64,000 bases of DNA from NCBI RefSeq assembly GCF_900090295.1, contig NZ_LT607753.1, positions 1,240,001 through 1,304,000 of the forward strand. Reading direction: 5' to 3'. Shown in pieces: positions 17,027 to 25,710 of this stretch. The DNA is from Micromonospora coxensis. GTDB taxonomy: Bacteria > Actinomycetota > Actinomycetes > Mycobacteriales > Micromonosporaceae. Each line of letters opens with the position of its first letter. Positions within the stretch are counted from its first letter, which is position 1. The notes beneath the pieces were generated by a model. That model saw only the letters and a program-made list of their open reading frames with translations, was not told the origin of the DNA and searched no databases. A program made the translations under genes and the position numbers.

Positions 17027-18091
17027 GTGAGCCGTGTGAAGGTCAACTCCACCGAGTTCGAGGCACGCCCGTCGACGCCCCTCGACGAGGTGGCATTCGG
17101 TCGTCTGGTCGAGGGTCACCGCCGTGAGCTGCAGGTCCACTGCTACCGGATGCTCGGCTCCTTCGAGGACGCCGAGGACCTGGTCCAGGAGACGTTCCTG
17201 CGCGCCTGGCGCAAGCGGGACACCTTCGAGGCCCGGTCCACCTTCCGGGCCTGGCTGTACCGCATCGCGACCAACGCCTGCCTGGACTTCCTCAGCCGCC
17301 ATCCCCGGCAGCCGCGCGCCGGGCGCAGCCCGCTGCCGACGGAGGCCGGTCCCCGTCCGACCACCTCGGACGAGGTGTACTGGTTGCAGCCCTACCCGGA
17401 TCGGCTGCTGGAACCGGCCGCCCCGGCCGACGCGGAGCCCGACGCGGCGGTGGTCGCCAAGGAAACCATCGAGCTGGCGTTCCTGGTCGCGATCCAGCAC
17501 CTGCCGCCCCGCCAGCGGGCGGTGCTGATCCTGCGCGACGTGCTCGGCTGGCCCGCCGCCGAGGCGGCCGAGCTGCTGGAGGTCAGCGTCGCCTCGGCCA
17601 ACAGCGCGCTGCAACGGGCCCGGGCCAACCTCAAGGACCACCTGCCGCCCCGGCGGATCGAGTGGGCGCCCACGGAGGATCCGACCGACGAGGAGCGCGC
17701 GCTGCTGCAGCGCTACATGGGGGTGCTGGAGCGCGCCGACACCGGGGCGATGGCCCAGCTGCTGCGGGAGGACATCCGGATCACCATGCCGATGCCGGTG
17801 CCGTGCGTGCCCGGCATGCCCGACCCGGCCTGGTGGGACCGGTCCTCCTTCCTGGCCAGCCTGCGCGACGTGCTCGACCCGGGCTCGCCGGCCTACCTCG
17901 GGCAGTGGCGCAGCGTGCCGACCCGGGCCAACCGGCAGCCGGCGGCGGCCCACTACGTGCGCCGTCCGGGCGACACCGCCTTCCGTCCGCAGGTGCTGGA
18001 GGTGCTGCGGATCGCCGACGGCAAGATCGTCGAGATCACCGCCTTCGAGCCGGACCTGTTCCCGGCGTTCGGCCTGCCGGCGGCCCTGTGA
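17027..18091 (+). CDS. ECF-type sigma factor with C-terminal SnoaL-like domain
   Basis: A 354-residue sigma-70 family factor. Region 2 shows 'LQVHCYRMLGSFEDAEDLVQ' and 'FLRAWRKRDTFEARSTFRAW'; region 4 shows 'LPPRQRAVLILRDVLGW' followed by the helix-turn-helix 'AAEAAELLEVSVASANSAL'. From about residue 225 to the end the protein resembles the SnoaL-like tail of TIGR02960-type sigma factors ('LLREDIRITMPMP', then 'VLRIADGKIVEITAFEPDLF'), thought to modulate activity in place of a separate anti-sigma factor. GTG 17027 is chosen; its SD ('GGGAG') is rather distant. It faces away from flavoprotein copy 2. A cluster-specific regulator of this type would differ from the StrR/AraC regulators described for C-1027. 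Confidence 0.78.
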   Translation: MSRVKVNSTEFEARPSTPLDEVAFGRLVEGHRRELQVHCYRMLGSFEDAEDLVQETFLRAWRKRDTFEARSTFRAWLYRIATNACLDFLSRHPRQPRAGRSPLPTEAGPRPTTSDEVYWLQPYPDRLLEPAAPADAEPDAAVVAKETIELAFLVAIQHLPPRQRAVLILRDVLGWPAAEAAELLEVSVASANSALQRARANLKDHLPPRRIEWAPTEDPTDEERALLQRYMGVLERADTGAMAQLLREDIRITMPMPVPCVPGMPDPAWWDRSSFLASLRDVLDPGSPAYLGQWRSVPTRANRQPAAAHYVRRPGDTAFRPQVLEVLRIADGKIVEITAFEPDLFPAFGLPAAL

Positions 18092-18347
18092 CCGCTCGCC
18101 CCGCCGCCGGGGCGACGACCGTCCGCCGTCGCGGCCCGGTCGCGCACTCTGACGTGCGGCGGAGCCCCACCCGCCGCAACGCACTCGGGGAGATGCGGGC
18201 CCGGTCCGGCCTCTGTGATCCTCGGGGTTGACCGGCCGCGCCGACCGGCGCCGTCCTCGGCGGAGCAGCCCCGCACCGTACGCGCCCCCGCTCGGGGGCG
18301 ACGGGGGACGTCCGTACCGCCCAGCCGACATGTCCAAGGAGGGTGCT

Positions 18348-19529
18348 TTGCTCACCACCGATGTCCCGACGCGCGAGGATCTCGTCCGCCGCGCCTCCGA
18401 CCTCGTACCCGTGCTCCGCGGGCACGCGGCCTGGTCCGAGGAGAACCGCCGCGTCCACGACGAGACGATCGCCGCCATGGCCGACGCCGGCATCTTCCGG
18501 TTGCGTCGGCCGCTGCGCTACGGCGGCTACGAGGCCGACACCCGGACGCTGGTCGAGGTCGCCTCGGAACTGGGACGGGGTGACGGCTCCGCCGCCTGGG
18601 TCGCCTCGGTCTACTGGATCCCGACCTGGATGGTCGGCCTCTTCCCCGACCACGTGCAGGACGAGGTCTTCGCCACCCCCGACGTGCGGGTCTGCGGCAC
18701 GCTGAGCCCGACCGCCCAGGCCACCCCGGTCGACGGCGGCGTCGTGGTCAACGGCAAGTGGGGGTTCATCAGCGGCGCGCCGCACGCGCACTGGCAGGAG
18801 ATCGTCGCGATCCAGATCAGCCCGCAGGGCGAGCCGATGCCGATCCTGGCGCTCGTGCCGATGTCGGAGCTGACGGTCGTCGACGACTGGCACACCAGCG
18901 GCCTGCGCGGCACGGGCAGCGTCAGCACCGTCGCGCAGGACCTGTTCGTCCCCGCCGACCGGGTGCTGCCGCTGGGCGCCATCGTGCAGGGGCAGGGCGC
19001 CTCGGTGGCCAACGCCAAGTCGCCGATCCACCGGGCCCCGCTGCTGCCGGTCGCCTCGGCCTCCTCGGTCGGCAGCGTCGTCGGTCTGACCCGCGCCGCC
19101 CGCGACGTGTTCTTCGAGCGGCTGCCCGAGCGCAAGATCACCTACACCGACTACGGCAGCCAGCAGGAGGCGCCGATCACCCACCACCAGGTGGCCGACG
19201 CGGTGATGAAGGGCGACGAGGCCGAGTTCCACGCGCAGCGGCTGGCCGCCCTGGTCGACGGCAAGGCCGTCGACGGCGCGGAGTGGACCGTCGAGGAGCG
19301 GGCCCGGGCCCGCGCCGAACTCGGCGCGGTGTGCCGGCGCGGCAAGGAGGCGGTGGACGTCCTCGCCCTCGCCAGCGGCGGCTCGTCGGTCTACGACGAC
19401 GTGCCGATCCAGCGCATCGCCCGGGACGTGCAGGCGATCAACCTGCACGCGCTGATGAACCCCACCACCAACGCGGAGCTGTACGGACGGATCCTCTGCG
19501 GCCTCGCCCCCAACACCCTCTACATCTGA
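18348..19529 (+). CDS. Acyl-CoA dehydrogenase-fold flavin monooxygenase (group D, HsaA-like)
   Basis: A 393-residue protein of the acyl-CoA dehydrogenase superfamily. The N-terminal helices include '[19 protein letters not shown]', the beta domain has '[15 protein letters not shown]', and the C-terminal helical part ends with '[20 protein letters not shown]', the pattern of two-component monooxygenases such as HsaA rather than true acyl-CoA dehydrogenases. Such enzymes hydroxylate phenols with reduced flavin from a partner; the reductase at 32003 could serve it as well as the SgcC homologue. A TTG start is proposed because 'AAGGAGGG' lies at ideal spacing; an in-frame ATG at 18330 is the alternative. 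The SgcJ-like gene follows after 31 bp. The target could be an aromatic side chain or the core. Confidence 0.78.
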   Translation: MLTTDVPTREDLVRRASDLVPVLRGHAAWSEENRRVHDETIAAMADAGIFRLRRPLRYGGYEADTRTLVEVASELGRGDGSAAWVASVYWIPTWMVGLFPDHVQDEVFATPDVRVCGTLSPTAQATPVDGGVVVNGKWGFISGAPHAHWQEIVAIQISPQGEPMPILALVPMSELTVVDDWHTSGLRGTGSVSTVAQDLFVPADRVLPLGAIVQGQGASVANAKSPIHRAPLLPVASASSVGSVVGLTRAARDVFFERLPERKITYTDYGSQQEAPITHHQVADAVMKGDEAEFHAQRLAALVDGKAVDGAEWTVEERARARAELGAVCRRGKEAVDVLALASGGSSVYDDVPIQRIARDVQAINLHALMNPTTNAELYGRILCGLAPNTLYI

Positions 19530-19560
19530 GCGTCCCCTCCACGACGGAAGGATCCCTCCC

Positions 19561-19983
19561 GTGACCACGAACAGCCTCGCACCGGACGTGTCCGCCGACG
19601 ACCAGGCCGCCGTGGCGGCCGTGCCCGGGCGCATCGTGCAGGCGTGGGCGGCCAACGACGCCGACGCCTTCGCCGACGTGTTCACCCCCGACGGCACGAT
19701 GATCCTGCCCGGGCTGACCCGCAAGGGCCGCGACGACATCCGCGCCTTCATGGCCCAGGGCTTCGCCGGCCCGTACAAGGGCACCCAGGTGACCGGGCAG
19801 CCGTTCGACGTCCGCTTCCTCGGCGCCGACGTGGCGCTCCTGCTCACCGAGGGCGGCGTCCTCGCCCCCGGTGAGACGGAGGTGGCCGCCGAGCGCGCCA
19901 TCCGGGCCTCCTGGCTGCTGGTGCGCACCGACGACGGCTGGCAACTGGCCGCGTACCAGAACAGCCCGCGCGACGCCGGCTGA
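19561..19983 (+). CDS. sgcJ: SgcJ/EcaC-family NTF2-like protein
   Basis: A 140-residue SnoaL/NTF2-fold protein with the family pattern '[20 protein letters not shown]', then 'GRDDIRAFM', and a C-terminal '[19 protein letters not shown]'. SgcJ is associated with nine-membered enediyne pathways and is needed for C-1027 production, though its exact reaction is unresolved. The GTG is preceded by 'GAAGGA'. It lies 31 bp after the flavin monooxygenase and directly before a 16-bp terminator stem, so these two genes look like one unit. The symbol denotes the C-1027 orthologue; general SnoaL-like function cannot be excluded from sequence alone. Confidence 0.75.
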   Translation: MTTNSLAPDVSADDQAAVAAVPGRIVQAWAANDADAFADVFTPDGTMILPGLTRKGRDDIRAFMAQGFAGPYKGTQVTGQPFDVRFLGADVALLLTEGGVLAPGETEVAAERAIRASWLLVRTDDGWQLAAYQNSPRDAG

Positions 19984-19996
19984 CCCGGCACGTCCC

Positions 19997-20032
19997 ACGG
20001 CGCCGGTCGGAGTCCGCTCCGACCGGCGCCGT
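19997..20032 (+). terminator. Strong terminator or attenuator before the SDR gene
   Basis: A perfect 16-bp stem (19997-20012 with 20017-20032) and a 4-base loop, 14 bases after the SgcJ-like stop and only 44 bp before the next gene on the same strand. It may cut read-through to that gene. Confidence 0.7.
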
Positions 20033-20076
20033 CGACGTGTCACCCCACCCCTTCCCGCAGAGCAAGGAGAGCGGAC

Positions 20077-21090
20077 GTGCGTGTACTGGTCACCGGCGGC
20101 ACCGGCTTCATCGGGTCGCACTCCGTCGCGGCCCTGCGCCGCGCCGGACACGAGGTACGGCTGCTGGTCCGGGACCCCGCCGCGGTGGACCGCGCGCTGG
20201 TCCCGCTCGGGCTGTCCACGGACGACGTGCGGACCGTCGTCGGGGACGTGACCGACGAGGAGTCGGTGCGACGGGCGGTCGACGGCTGCGAGGCGGTGCT
20301 GCACGCCGCCTCGGTGTACTCCTTCGACACCCGACGGCACGCCCGGATGCGGGAGGTCAACGTCGGCGGCACCGAGGTGGTGCTGGACGCGGCCCTCAAG
20401 GCCGGCGTCGACCCGGTGGTGCACGTGTCGTCGATCGTCGCCCTGGCGCCCACCGGGGGGCGCCCCCTCGCCACCGACCTGCCGGTGGGCCGGCCCCGGG
20501 AACGGTACATGGCCACCAAGGCCGCCGCCGAGGAGGTGGCCCGCCGGCACCAGGCGGCGGGGGCGCCGGTCGTCGTCACGTACCCGATGGCCACCCTCGG
20601 GCCGCACGACCCGTACCTCGGCGACCAGCTCGGCCGGCTGCGGGCGCTGCTGCGCGGGCAGCTGCCCGTCTGGCCGGGTGGCGGGTTCCCGGTCGGCGAC
20701 ATCCGCGACGTCGCCGACCTGCACGTCGAGGCGCTACGCCCCGGGCAGGGGCCGCGCCGCCTGCTGGCGCCCGGCCGGCGGCTGTCCACCCGCGAGTTCG
20801 TCGCGACGGTACGGGAGGTCACCGGCCGCCGGCTGCCGGTCGCCTACCTGCCGTCGGCCGCGGTGCTGCCGGTGGGGGCCGCCACGTCGACGGTGCAGCG
20901 GATCTGGCCCTGGCACATCCCGGTCGAGTACGGCGCCGTCTACACCTGCCACTGCGACCTGCGCACCGGCGACGAGGTGCCGGCGCCGTCGCGTCCGGTC
21001 GCACAGACGATCCGGGACGCCGTCGCCTGGCTGTACCGCACCGGCCGGATCACCCGGCGGCAGGCCGGCCGGGCCGCGCAGCCGGACTGA
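20077..21090 (+). CDS. Extended SDR, dihydroflavonol reductase-like
   Basis: A 337-residue NAD(P)-dependent oxidoreductase. 'VLVTGGTGFIGSHS' is the TGxxGxxG cofactor motif, 'VVHVSSIVALA' supplies the catalytic Ser, and 'RERYMATKAAAEEV' supplies the YxxxK pair. The lack of NDP-sugar signatures and the overall pattern favour the dihydroflavonol-4-reductase or hydroxysteroid dehydrogenase-like branch, which reduces ketones on hydrophobic substrates. The GTG has 'AAGGAG' upstream. It is separated from the SgcJ-like gene by a strong hairpin and converges on the condensation enzyme. Ketoreduction of a core or side-chain intermediate is the likely role; an NDP-sugar epimerase is less likely. Confidence 0.76.
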   Translation: MRVLVTGGTGFIGSHSVAALRRAGHEVRLLVRDPAAVDRALVPLGLSTDDVRTVVGDVTDEESVRRAVDGCEAVLHAASVYSFDTRRHARMREVNVGGTEVVLDAALKAGVDPVVHVSSIVALAPTGGRPLATDLPVGRPRERYMATKAAAEEVARRHQAAGAPVVVTYPMATLGPHDPYLGDQLGRLRALLRGQLPVWPGGGFPVGDIRDVADLHVEALRPGQGPRRLLAPGRRLSTREFVATVREVTGRRLPVAYLPSAAVLPVGAATSTVQRIWPWHIPVEYGAVYTCHCDLRTGDEVPAPSRPVAQTIRDAVAWLYRTGRITRRQAGRAAQPD

Positions 21091-21100
21091 CCGCCCCCGC

Positions 21101-21149
21101 ACGACGACGCCGGCGGTGACCCTGCACGGGTCGCCGCCGGCGTCGTCGT
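21101..21149. terminator. Long bidirectional terminator
   Basis: A 22-bp stem (21101-21122 with 21128-21149) broken only by one G-U wobble, with a 5-base loop. It sits between the convergent SDR and condensation-enzyme genes, 8-10 bp from each stop. Confidence 0.75.
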
Positions 21150-21157
21150 ACCCGGGG

Positions 21158-22546
21158 TCAGGCCCGGCCGGGCCCGCCCAGCAGTTCGACGAGGGTCTGC
21201 CGGAAGGTGGTGACCATCGACCGGACGGTGCTCTCGACGAACAGGTTGGTGGTGAAGCCGACGCTGCCGACCAGGCCGCCCTCGGGGGACGCCTCCAGCC
21301 CGAACAGCACCCCGTCGGGGATCTGCGAGCCGACCGACGCCGACACCACCCGCCGGCGCATCGCGGCGAAGTGCAGGTCGCCGTGCTGCTGGCCGAACAT
21401 CATGTCCGGCGACTGGGTCACCTGGAGCACGCAGGCCGCGGCGTTCGGGCCGATGGCCTCGTTCATGACGTCCGGGGCCTCCTCCAGGATCTGGATGAAC
21501 GGCAGCTCGTGCGCGTACGCGGCGAGGCAGGCCGCCCGGGTCCGGGCGATCACGTCCGGGAACTCGTCGGCGCCGGCCAGGTCGACCCGGATGGGCAGGA
21601 AGTTGTAGAACGAGCCGACGGTGTTCTGCACCCAGGCCGGATGGCGTCCGGGGGTGAAGGTCGGCACCACCAGGTCGGTGCGTCCGGTCTGCTCGCGCAG
21701 CTGGGTCAGGTACGCGGCCAGCAGCACCATGAACGGGGTGCTGCGGGTGCGCGCCGCCAGGTCGGCGGTGGCCCGGCGGAACTCCTCGTCGAGCAGGAAG
21801 CGGTACCAGGAGGTGACGAAGGGCTCCTCGGACCGGGTGCGGTCGGTCGGGACGGCGACCACCTGCGCGCCGCGCAGGTTCTCCCGCCAGAACTCCCGCG
21901 CCCGGCGGACCTTGTCGCTGGAGAGGTTCTCCTGCTGCCAGCGCACGTACTCCCGGTACTGCCGCACCGGGGGCAGCTCCGGGGCCCGGCCCTCCCGCCG
22001 GGCGGAGTAGAACTCGGCCACGTCGCGCAGCACCAGGTGCACCGACCAGCCGTCCACCGCGGTGTGGTGGGCGGCGAGGACCAGCACGCCGTCGCGGGCG
22101 TCGAAGCGGCCGAGCACGGCCCGCAGCAGCGGCATCTCGTCGATGCCGAACACGCCGGCCTCGATCTCGTTGGCGAAGTCCTCGGCGACGAGGTCCCGGT
22201 CGCGTCGCGGTCCGGCCCGCAGGTCGCGCACCTCGAGCGGGACCGGCGCGGGCGGGCGCACCTGCTGGTACGCCTCCTCCCCGTCGCGCACGATCGAGGT
22301 GCGCAGCGTCTCGTGCCGGACCACCACGTCGTCGAGGGCCTGGCGCAGCGTGTCGACGTCGAGTTCGCCGGTGACCCGCCAACCGCCGACGATGGTGTAC
22401 CGCGGCCCGAACGGCCCAGTGTCGTCGCCGTGGTCGATGTGGTGCAGGAACTGCTGTTGCAGGGAGAGCGGGACACGGGTCCCGGTCTCCTCCGTGGCCC
22501 CCGGGCCACCGGCCGAGGTCGGTGGGGGCAGCAGGGTGTCGGTCAT
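21158..22546 (-). CDS. sgcC5: Free-standing condensation enzyme, SgcC5 type
   Basis: A 462-residue stand-alone NRPS condensation domain. The catalytic motif 'HHTAVDGWS' (HHxxxDG) is intact. Other core elements are 'LSLQQQFLHH', 'RHETLRTSI' and the bridging region 'GSFYNFLPIRVDL'. In C-1027, SgcC5 joins the PCP-bound 3-chloro-5-hydroxy-beta-tyrosyl group to the enediyne core as an ester, and also accepts amines. It is 14 bp downstream of the halogenase gene in one operon. It is the only condensation domain here with a complete active site, so it probably does the acyl transfer. The symbol denotes the C-1027 orthologue. Confidence 0.88.
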   Translation of the reverse strand: MTDTLLPPPTSAGGPGATEETGTRVPLSLQQQFLHHIDHGDDTGPFGPRYTIVGGWRVTGELDVDTLRQALDDVVVRHETLRTSIVRDGEEAYQQVRPPAPVPLEVRDLRAGPRRDRDLVAEDFANEIEAGVFGIDEMPLLRAVLGRFDARDGVLVLAAHHTAVDGWSVHLVLRDVAEFYSARREGRAPELPPVRQYREYVRWQQENLSSDKVRRAREFWRENLRGAQVVAVPTDRTRSEEPFVTSWYRFLLDEEFRRATADLAARTRSTPFMVLLAAYLTQLREQTGRTDLVVPTFTPGRHPAWVQNTVGSFYNFLPIRVDLAGADEFPDVIARTRAACLAAYAHELPFIQILEEAPDVMNEAIGPNAAACVLQVTQSPDMMFGQQHGDLHFAAMRRRVVSASVGSQIPDGVLFGLEASPEGGLVGSVGFTTNLFVESTVRSMVTTFRQTLVELLGGPGRA

Positions 22547-22560
22547 CGGGCTCCCTTCCG

Positions 22561-24063
22561 TCAGCCGGCCGGCTGCGGCGGCGTCGACCAGTGCAGGCCG
22601 TCGGTGGACGGCACCAGTCCCCCGTCGCGTACCGGGATGTTCTCGTCGGTGCTCTCGCCGAGCTCCGCCTGGATCTGGATCCGGGTGCCCTCCTTGGACA
22701 CCGACCGGGCCAGGGTGGAGCGCAGCAGGTCACGGTCCTCGCCGGCCTCCTGCACCGGCTGCGCCACCATCTCGGCCAGCTCCTGGTACGCGGCGCCGCG
22801 CCGCCCGCCGTTGGCGGGCGAGACGAGCGCGGCCTCGTTGGACGAGCCGCCGCCGACCAGCTCCACGAAGGACTCCACCTCGGAGGCGACGTTGTTGGTG
22901 ACCTTCTTCGCCTTCCAGAAGTAGGAGTTCTCGTCCTGGTGCATGTCGTAGAAGGCGACCAGGAAGTCGTGGAACCGGGCGTACTCGCGCCGGTAGCGCA
23001 CCTCGAACTCCTCGAAGCAGGTCGTCTCGTCGACCTCCCCGCCGCGCAGCACCGTGTTGATCGACCGGGCGGCCAGCAGCGCGCTGTAGGTGGCCAGGTG
23101 CACGCCGGAGGAGAAGACCGGGTCGATGAAGCAGGCGGCGTCGCCGGCCAGGACCAGCCCCGGCCGCCAGAACTTCTCCTGGATGTACGAGTAGTCCTTG
23201 CGGACCCGGATCTCGCCGTACGGGCCCTCGGTCACCCGGCGGGCGTCGGAGAGGTACTCAGCGATCATCGGGCACTGCTGGATCAGGTCGAGCAGGGCCT
23301 TCTCCCGGTCGCCCTGGGCCCGGTCCAGCGCCTCCGGCATCAGCACCGCGCCGACGCTGGTCAGCTCGTCGGTGAGCGGGATGTACCAGAACCACCCGGC
23401 GTCGAAGGCGACGGCGAGGATGTTGCCCCGGTTCGGCGCGGGCAGCCGTTTGCCGCCCTCGAAGTAGCCGAACAGCGCCAGGTTGCGGAAGAACTCGGAG
23501 TAGCGCCGCTGGCCGCCGACCCTGGTGTGGATCCGGCTCTTGTTGCCGGAGGCGTCGACGACGAACCGGCTGCGCACCTCGCGTCGGACGCCGTCCGGGC
23601 CGCTGAGCAGCACCCCGTTCACCCGGTCGGTGTCCGCGTCGACGAGCACGTCCACCACCGACGTCTCCTCCCGGACCTCGACGCCCTTGCGCCGGGCGTT
23701 GTCCAGCAGGATCTGGTCGAAGCGCATCCGCTCCACCTGGTAGGCGGTGGCGGCGTCGCCGGCGAACTTCGAGGACAGGCCGAAGGAGAAGGTCCACGGC
23801 TCGGGGTTGGCGCCCCACCGGAACGTCCCGCCCCGCTTGGGCATGAAGTTGGCCCGGCGCAGGTCCTCCTCCACACCGAGGATCCGGCAGATGCCGTGCA
23901 CCGTGGACGGCAGCAGCGACTCGCCGATCTGGTAGCGGGGGAACCGCTCCTTCTCCAGCAGCAGCACCCGGTGGCCCTGCATGGCCACCAGCGTGGAGAT
24001 GGTGGATCCGCAGGGGCCGCCGCCGACCACCACCACGTCGTAGTCGTACCCGTTGTCCATCAT
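22561..24063 (-). CDS. sgcC3: FAD-dependent halogenase, SgcC3 type
   Basis: A 500-residue flavin halogenase. The N-terminal 'VVVVGGGPCGST' is the GxGxxG FAD site and 'GWFWYIPL' gives the WxWxIP halogenase signature that prevents ordinary monooxygenation. 'GLVLAGDAACFIDPVFSSGVH' closes the flavin site. SgcC3 chlorinates beta-tyrosine on its carrier protein at C-3 in C-1027. Two ATGs in a row start the gene behind 'GGGAGG'. It lies between the aminomutase and condensation genes in a minus-strand operon. FADH2 probably comes from the reductase at 32003. The call is firm; chlorine and the exact ring position are inferred from the pathway. Confidence 0.9.
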   Translation of the reverse strand: MMDNGYDYDVVVVGGGPCGSTISTLVAMQGHRVLLLEKERFPRYQIGESLLPSTVHGICRILGVEEDLRRANFMPKRGGTFRWGANPEPWTFSFGLSSKFAGDAATAYQVERMRFDQILLDNARRKGVEVREETSVVDVLVDADTDRVNGVLLSGPDGVRREVRSRFVVDASGNKSRIHTRVGGQRRYSEFFRNLALFGYFEGGKRLPAPNRGNILAVAFDAGWFWYIPLTDELTSVGAVLMPEALDRAQGDREKALLDLIQQCPMIAEYLSDARRVTEGPYGEIRVRKDYSYIQEKFWRPGLVLAGDAACFIDPVFSSGVHLATYSALLAARSINTVLRGGEVDETTCFEEFEVRYRREYARFHDFLVAFYDMHQDENSYFWKAKKVTNNVASEVESFVELVGGGSSNEAALVSPANGGRRGAAYQELAEMVAQPVQEAGEDRDLLRSTLARSVSKEGTRIQIQAELGESTDENIPVRDGGLVPSTDGLHWSTPPQPAG

Positions 24064-24093
24064 CGGACCTCCCTACCCGGCGTCCGCCGGAGC

Positions 24094-25710
24094 TCAGCGC
24101 AGCTCGACATCGGTCTGTCCGAGGGCGGCGACCAACTCGCCCCGGGTCAGCGCGTCGGCGACCCGCTCGATCTCGTCGGACATGAAGCGGTCCCGGTCCA
24201 GGGTGGGCGCGATGGCCCGGACGAACTCGTACGCCGCCGCGGAGGCGGGGCTGAGCCCGGGGCGGCGCCCGGAGATGTCCACCGCCTGGGCGGCGGCGAG
24301 CAGCTCCACCGCGAGGATGTGCTGGTTGTTGCCGAGCACCCGGCGGGCGTTGCGGGCGGCGATCAGCCCCATGCTCACCACGTCCTGGTTGTCGCCGTTG
24401 GACGGCACGCTCTGGGTGCTGGCCGCGCCGATGGTGCGGTTCTCGGCGACCAGGGCGGTGGCCGGGTACTGCGCGCCGGCGAAGCCGCTGTTGAGGCCCG
24501 GGTCGCCGGTGACCAGGAACTCGGGCAGGCCGTAGCTGAGGTGCCGGTTGAGCAGCCGGTTGGTCCGCCGCTCGGAGAGCACGCCGAGCTGGGTGAGCGC
24601 GATGGTGACGAAGTCCATCGCGAAGGCGATCGGCTGGCCGTGGAAGTTGGCCCCGTGGAAGACCTCCTGCCCCTCGAAGAAGAGCGGGTTGTCGTTCGCC
24701 GAGTTCAGCTCGATGTTCAGCTTGTTGGTGGCGTGGTACAGGGTGTCCCGCACCGCCCCGAGGACCTGCGGGATGGCGCGCAGCGAGTACGCCTTCTGCA
24801 TGTACACGTCGGTGCGCTGCACGTCGACGCCGTCCTGCTTGCCCTCGGCGAGCTGGCTGCGCAGCTGCCGGTGTTCGACGGTGAGCGCGCTGCCGCGCAT
24901 CAGGGCCCGCATGTTGGCCGCGGTGTCGATCTGCCCCTGGTGCGGCCGGGCCACGTCGTGCCCCTCGGCCAGGAACGGGCTGGTGGAGCCCTGCAACGTC
25001 TCGATCACCAGGGCGGTGACGATCTCGGCCTGCCGGACCTGGTCCATCGCCCGACCCACCACCAGGGCGCCGAGGCCGGTCATCGCCGAGGTGCCGTTGA
25101 TCAGCGCCAGCCCCTCCTTGAAGCGCAGCTGCATCGGCTCGATGCCGTGCTCGCGCAGCACCTCGCCGGTGGGCACCCGCCGGCCGTCACGCAGCAGGTA
25201 GCCCTCGCCGATGACGGTGCAGGCGATGTGCGCCAACGGAGCCAGGTCACCGCTGGCGCCGAGCGAGCCGATCTCCGGGATGGCCGGGGTGAGGCCGAGG
25301 TTGAGGTAGAGCGCCAGCCGCTCCAGCAGCTCCGGGCGGACCGCGGAGTGCCCCTTGGACAGCGCGTTGAGCCGGGCGGTGACCACGGCCCGCGCCTCGT
25401 CCTCGGCGAACAGCGGACCCACCCCGGCGGCGTGGCTGCGGACCAGGTTGGTCTGCAGCTCCACCTCCTTGGCGGTGTCGACCAGCATGTAGATCATCTC
25501 GCCGTAGCCGGTGGTGACGCCGTACACCGGGACGTCCTGGCGCACGATGTCCTCGAACAGCATCCGGCTCTTGCCGGCACGGGCCAGCGACGACGACGCC
25601 ACCTCGATGGGCGCGCCCTCCTCGGCGACCCGCCGCACCCCGGGGATGTCCAGGTCCTCGCCCGTGATTTCCACCGCCTGCGCGGTCTTGGCCAACGTCA
25701 ATGCACTCAC
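24094..25710 (-). CDS. sgcC4: MIO-dependent tyrosine 2,3-aminomutase, SgcC4 type
   Basis: A 538-residue member of the ammonia-lyase/aminomutase family. The MIO cofactor forms from Ala152-Ser153-Gly154 in 'GSLGASGDLAPLAH'. The catalytic tyrosine is Tyr63 in 'PVYGVTTGYGEM', the same numbering as SgcC4. 'YSLRAIPQVLGAVRDTLYH' and 'NSANDNPLFF' complete the active site. SgcC4 turns L-tyrosine into beta-tyrosine, giving the side chain of C-1027. The GTG at 25710 overlaps the stop of the NRPS gene (GTGA), so the two are probably translationally coupled. A pure tyrosine ammonia-lyase is the alternative, but the beta-amino acid genes around it make aminomutase much likelier. Stereochemistry (S or R) cannot be told by eye. 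Confidence 0.92.
   Translation of the reverse strand: MSALTLAKTAQAVEITGEDLDIPGVRRVAEEGAPIEVASSSLARAGKSRMLFEDIVRQDVPVYGVTTGYGEMIYMLVDTAKEVELQTNLVRSHAAGVGPLFAEDEARAVVTARLNALSKGHSAVRPELLERLALYLNLGLTPAIPEIGSLGASGDLAPLAHIACTVIGEGYLLRDGRRVPTGEVLREHGIEPMQLRFKEGLALINGTSAMTGLGALVVGRAMDQVRQAEIVTALVIETLQGSTSPFLAEGHDVARPHQGQIDTAANMRALMRGSALTVEHRQLRSQLAEGKQDGVDVQRTDVYMQKAYSLRAIPQVLGAVRDTLYHATNKLNIELNSANDNPLFFEGQEVFHGANFHGQPIAFAMDFVTIALTQLGVLSERRTNRLLNRHLSYGLPEFLVTGDPGLNSGFAGAQYPATALVAENRTIGAASTQSVPSNGDNQDVVSMGLIAARNARRVLGNNQHILAVELLAAAQAVDISGRRPGLSPASAAAYEFVRAIAPTLDRDRFMSDEIERVADALTRGELVAALGQTDVELR

Noticed and set aside
24094..25710. Histidine or phenylalanine ammonia-lyase of primary metabolism
   Set aside because: Residue-level agreement with SgcC4 (Tyr63 and MIO at 152-154) and overlap with the NRPS gene favour tyrosine aminomutase.
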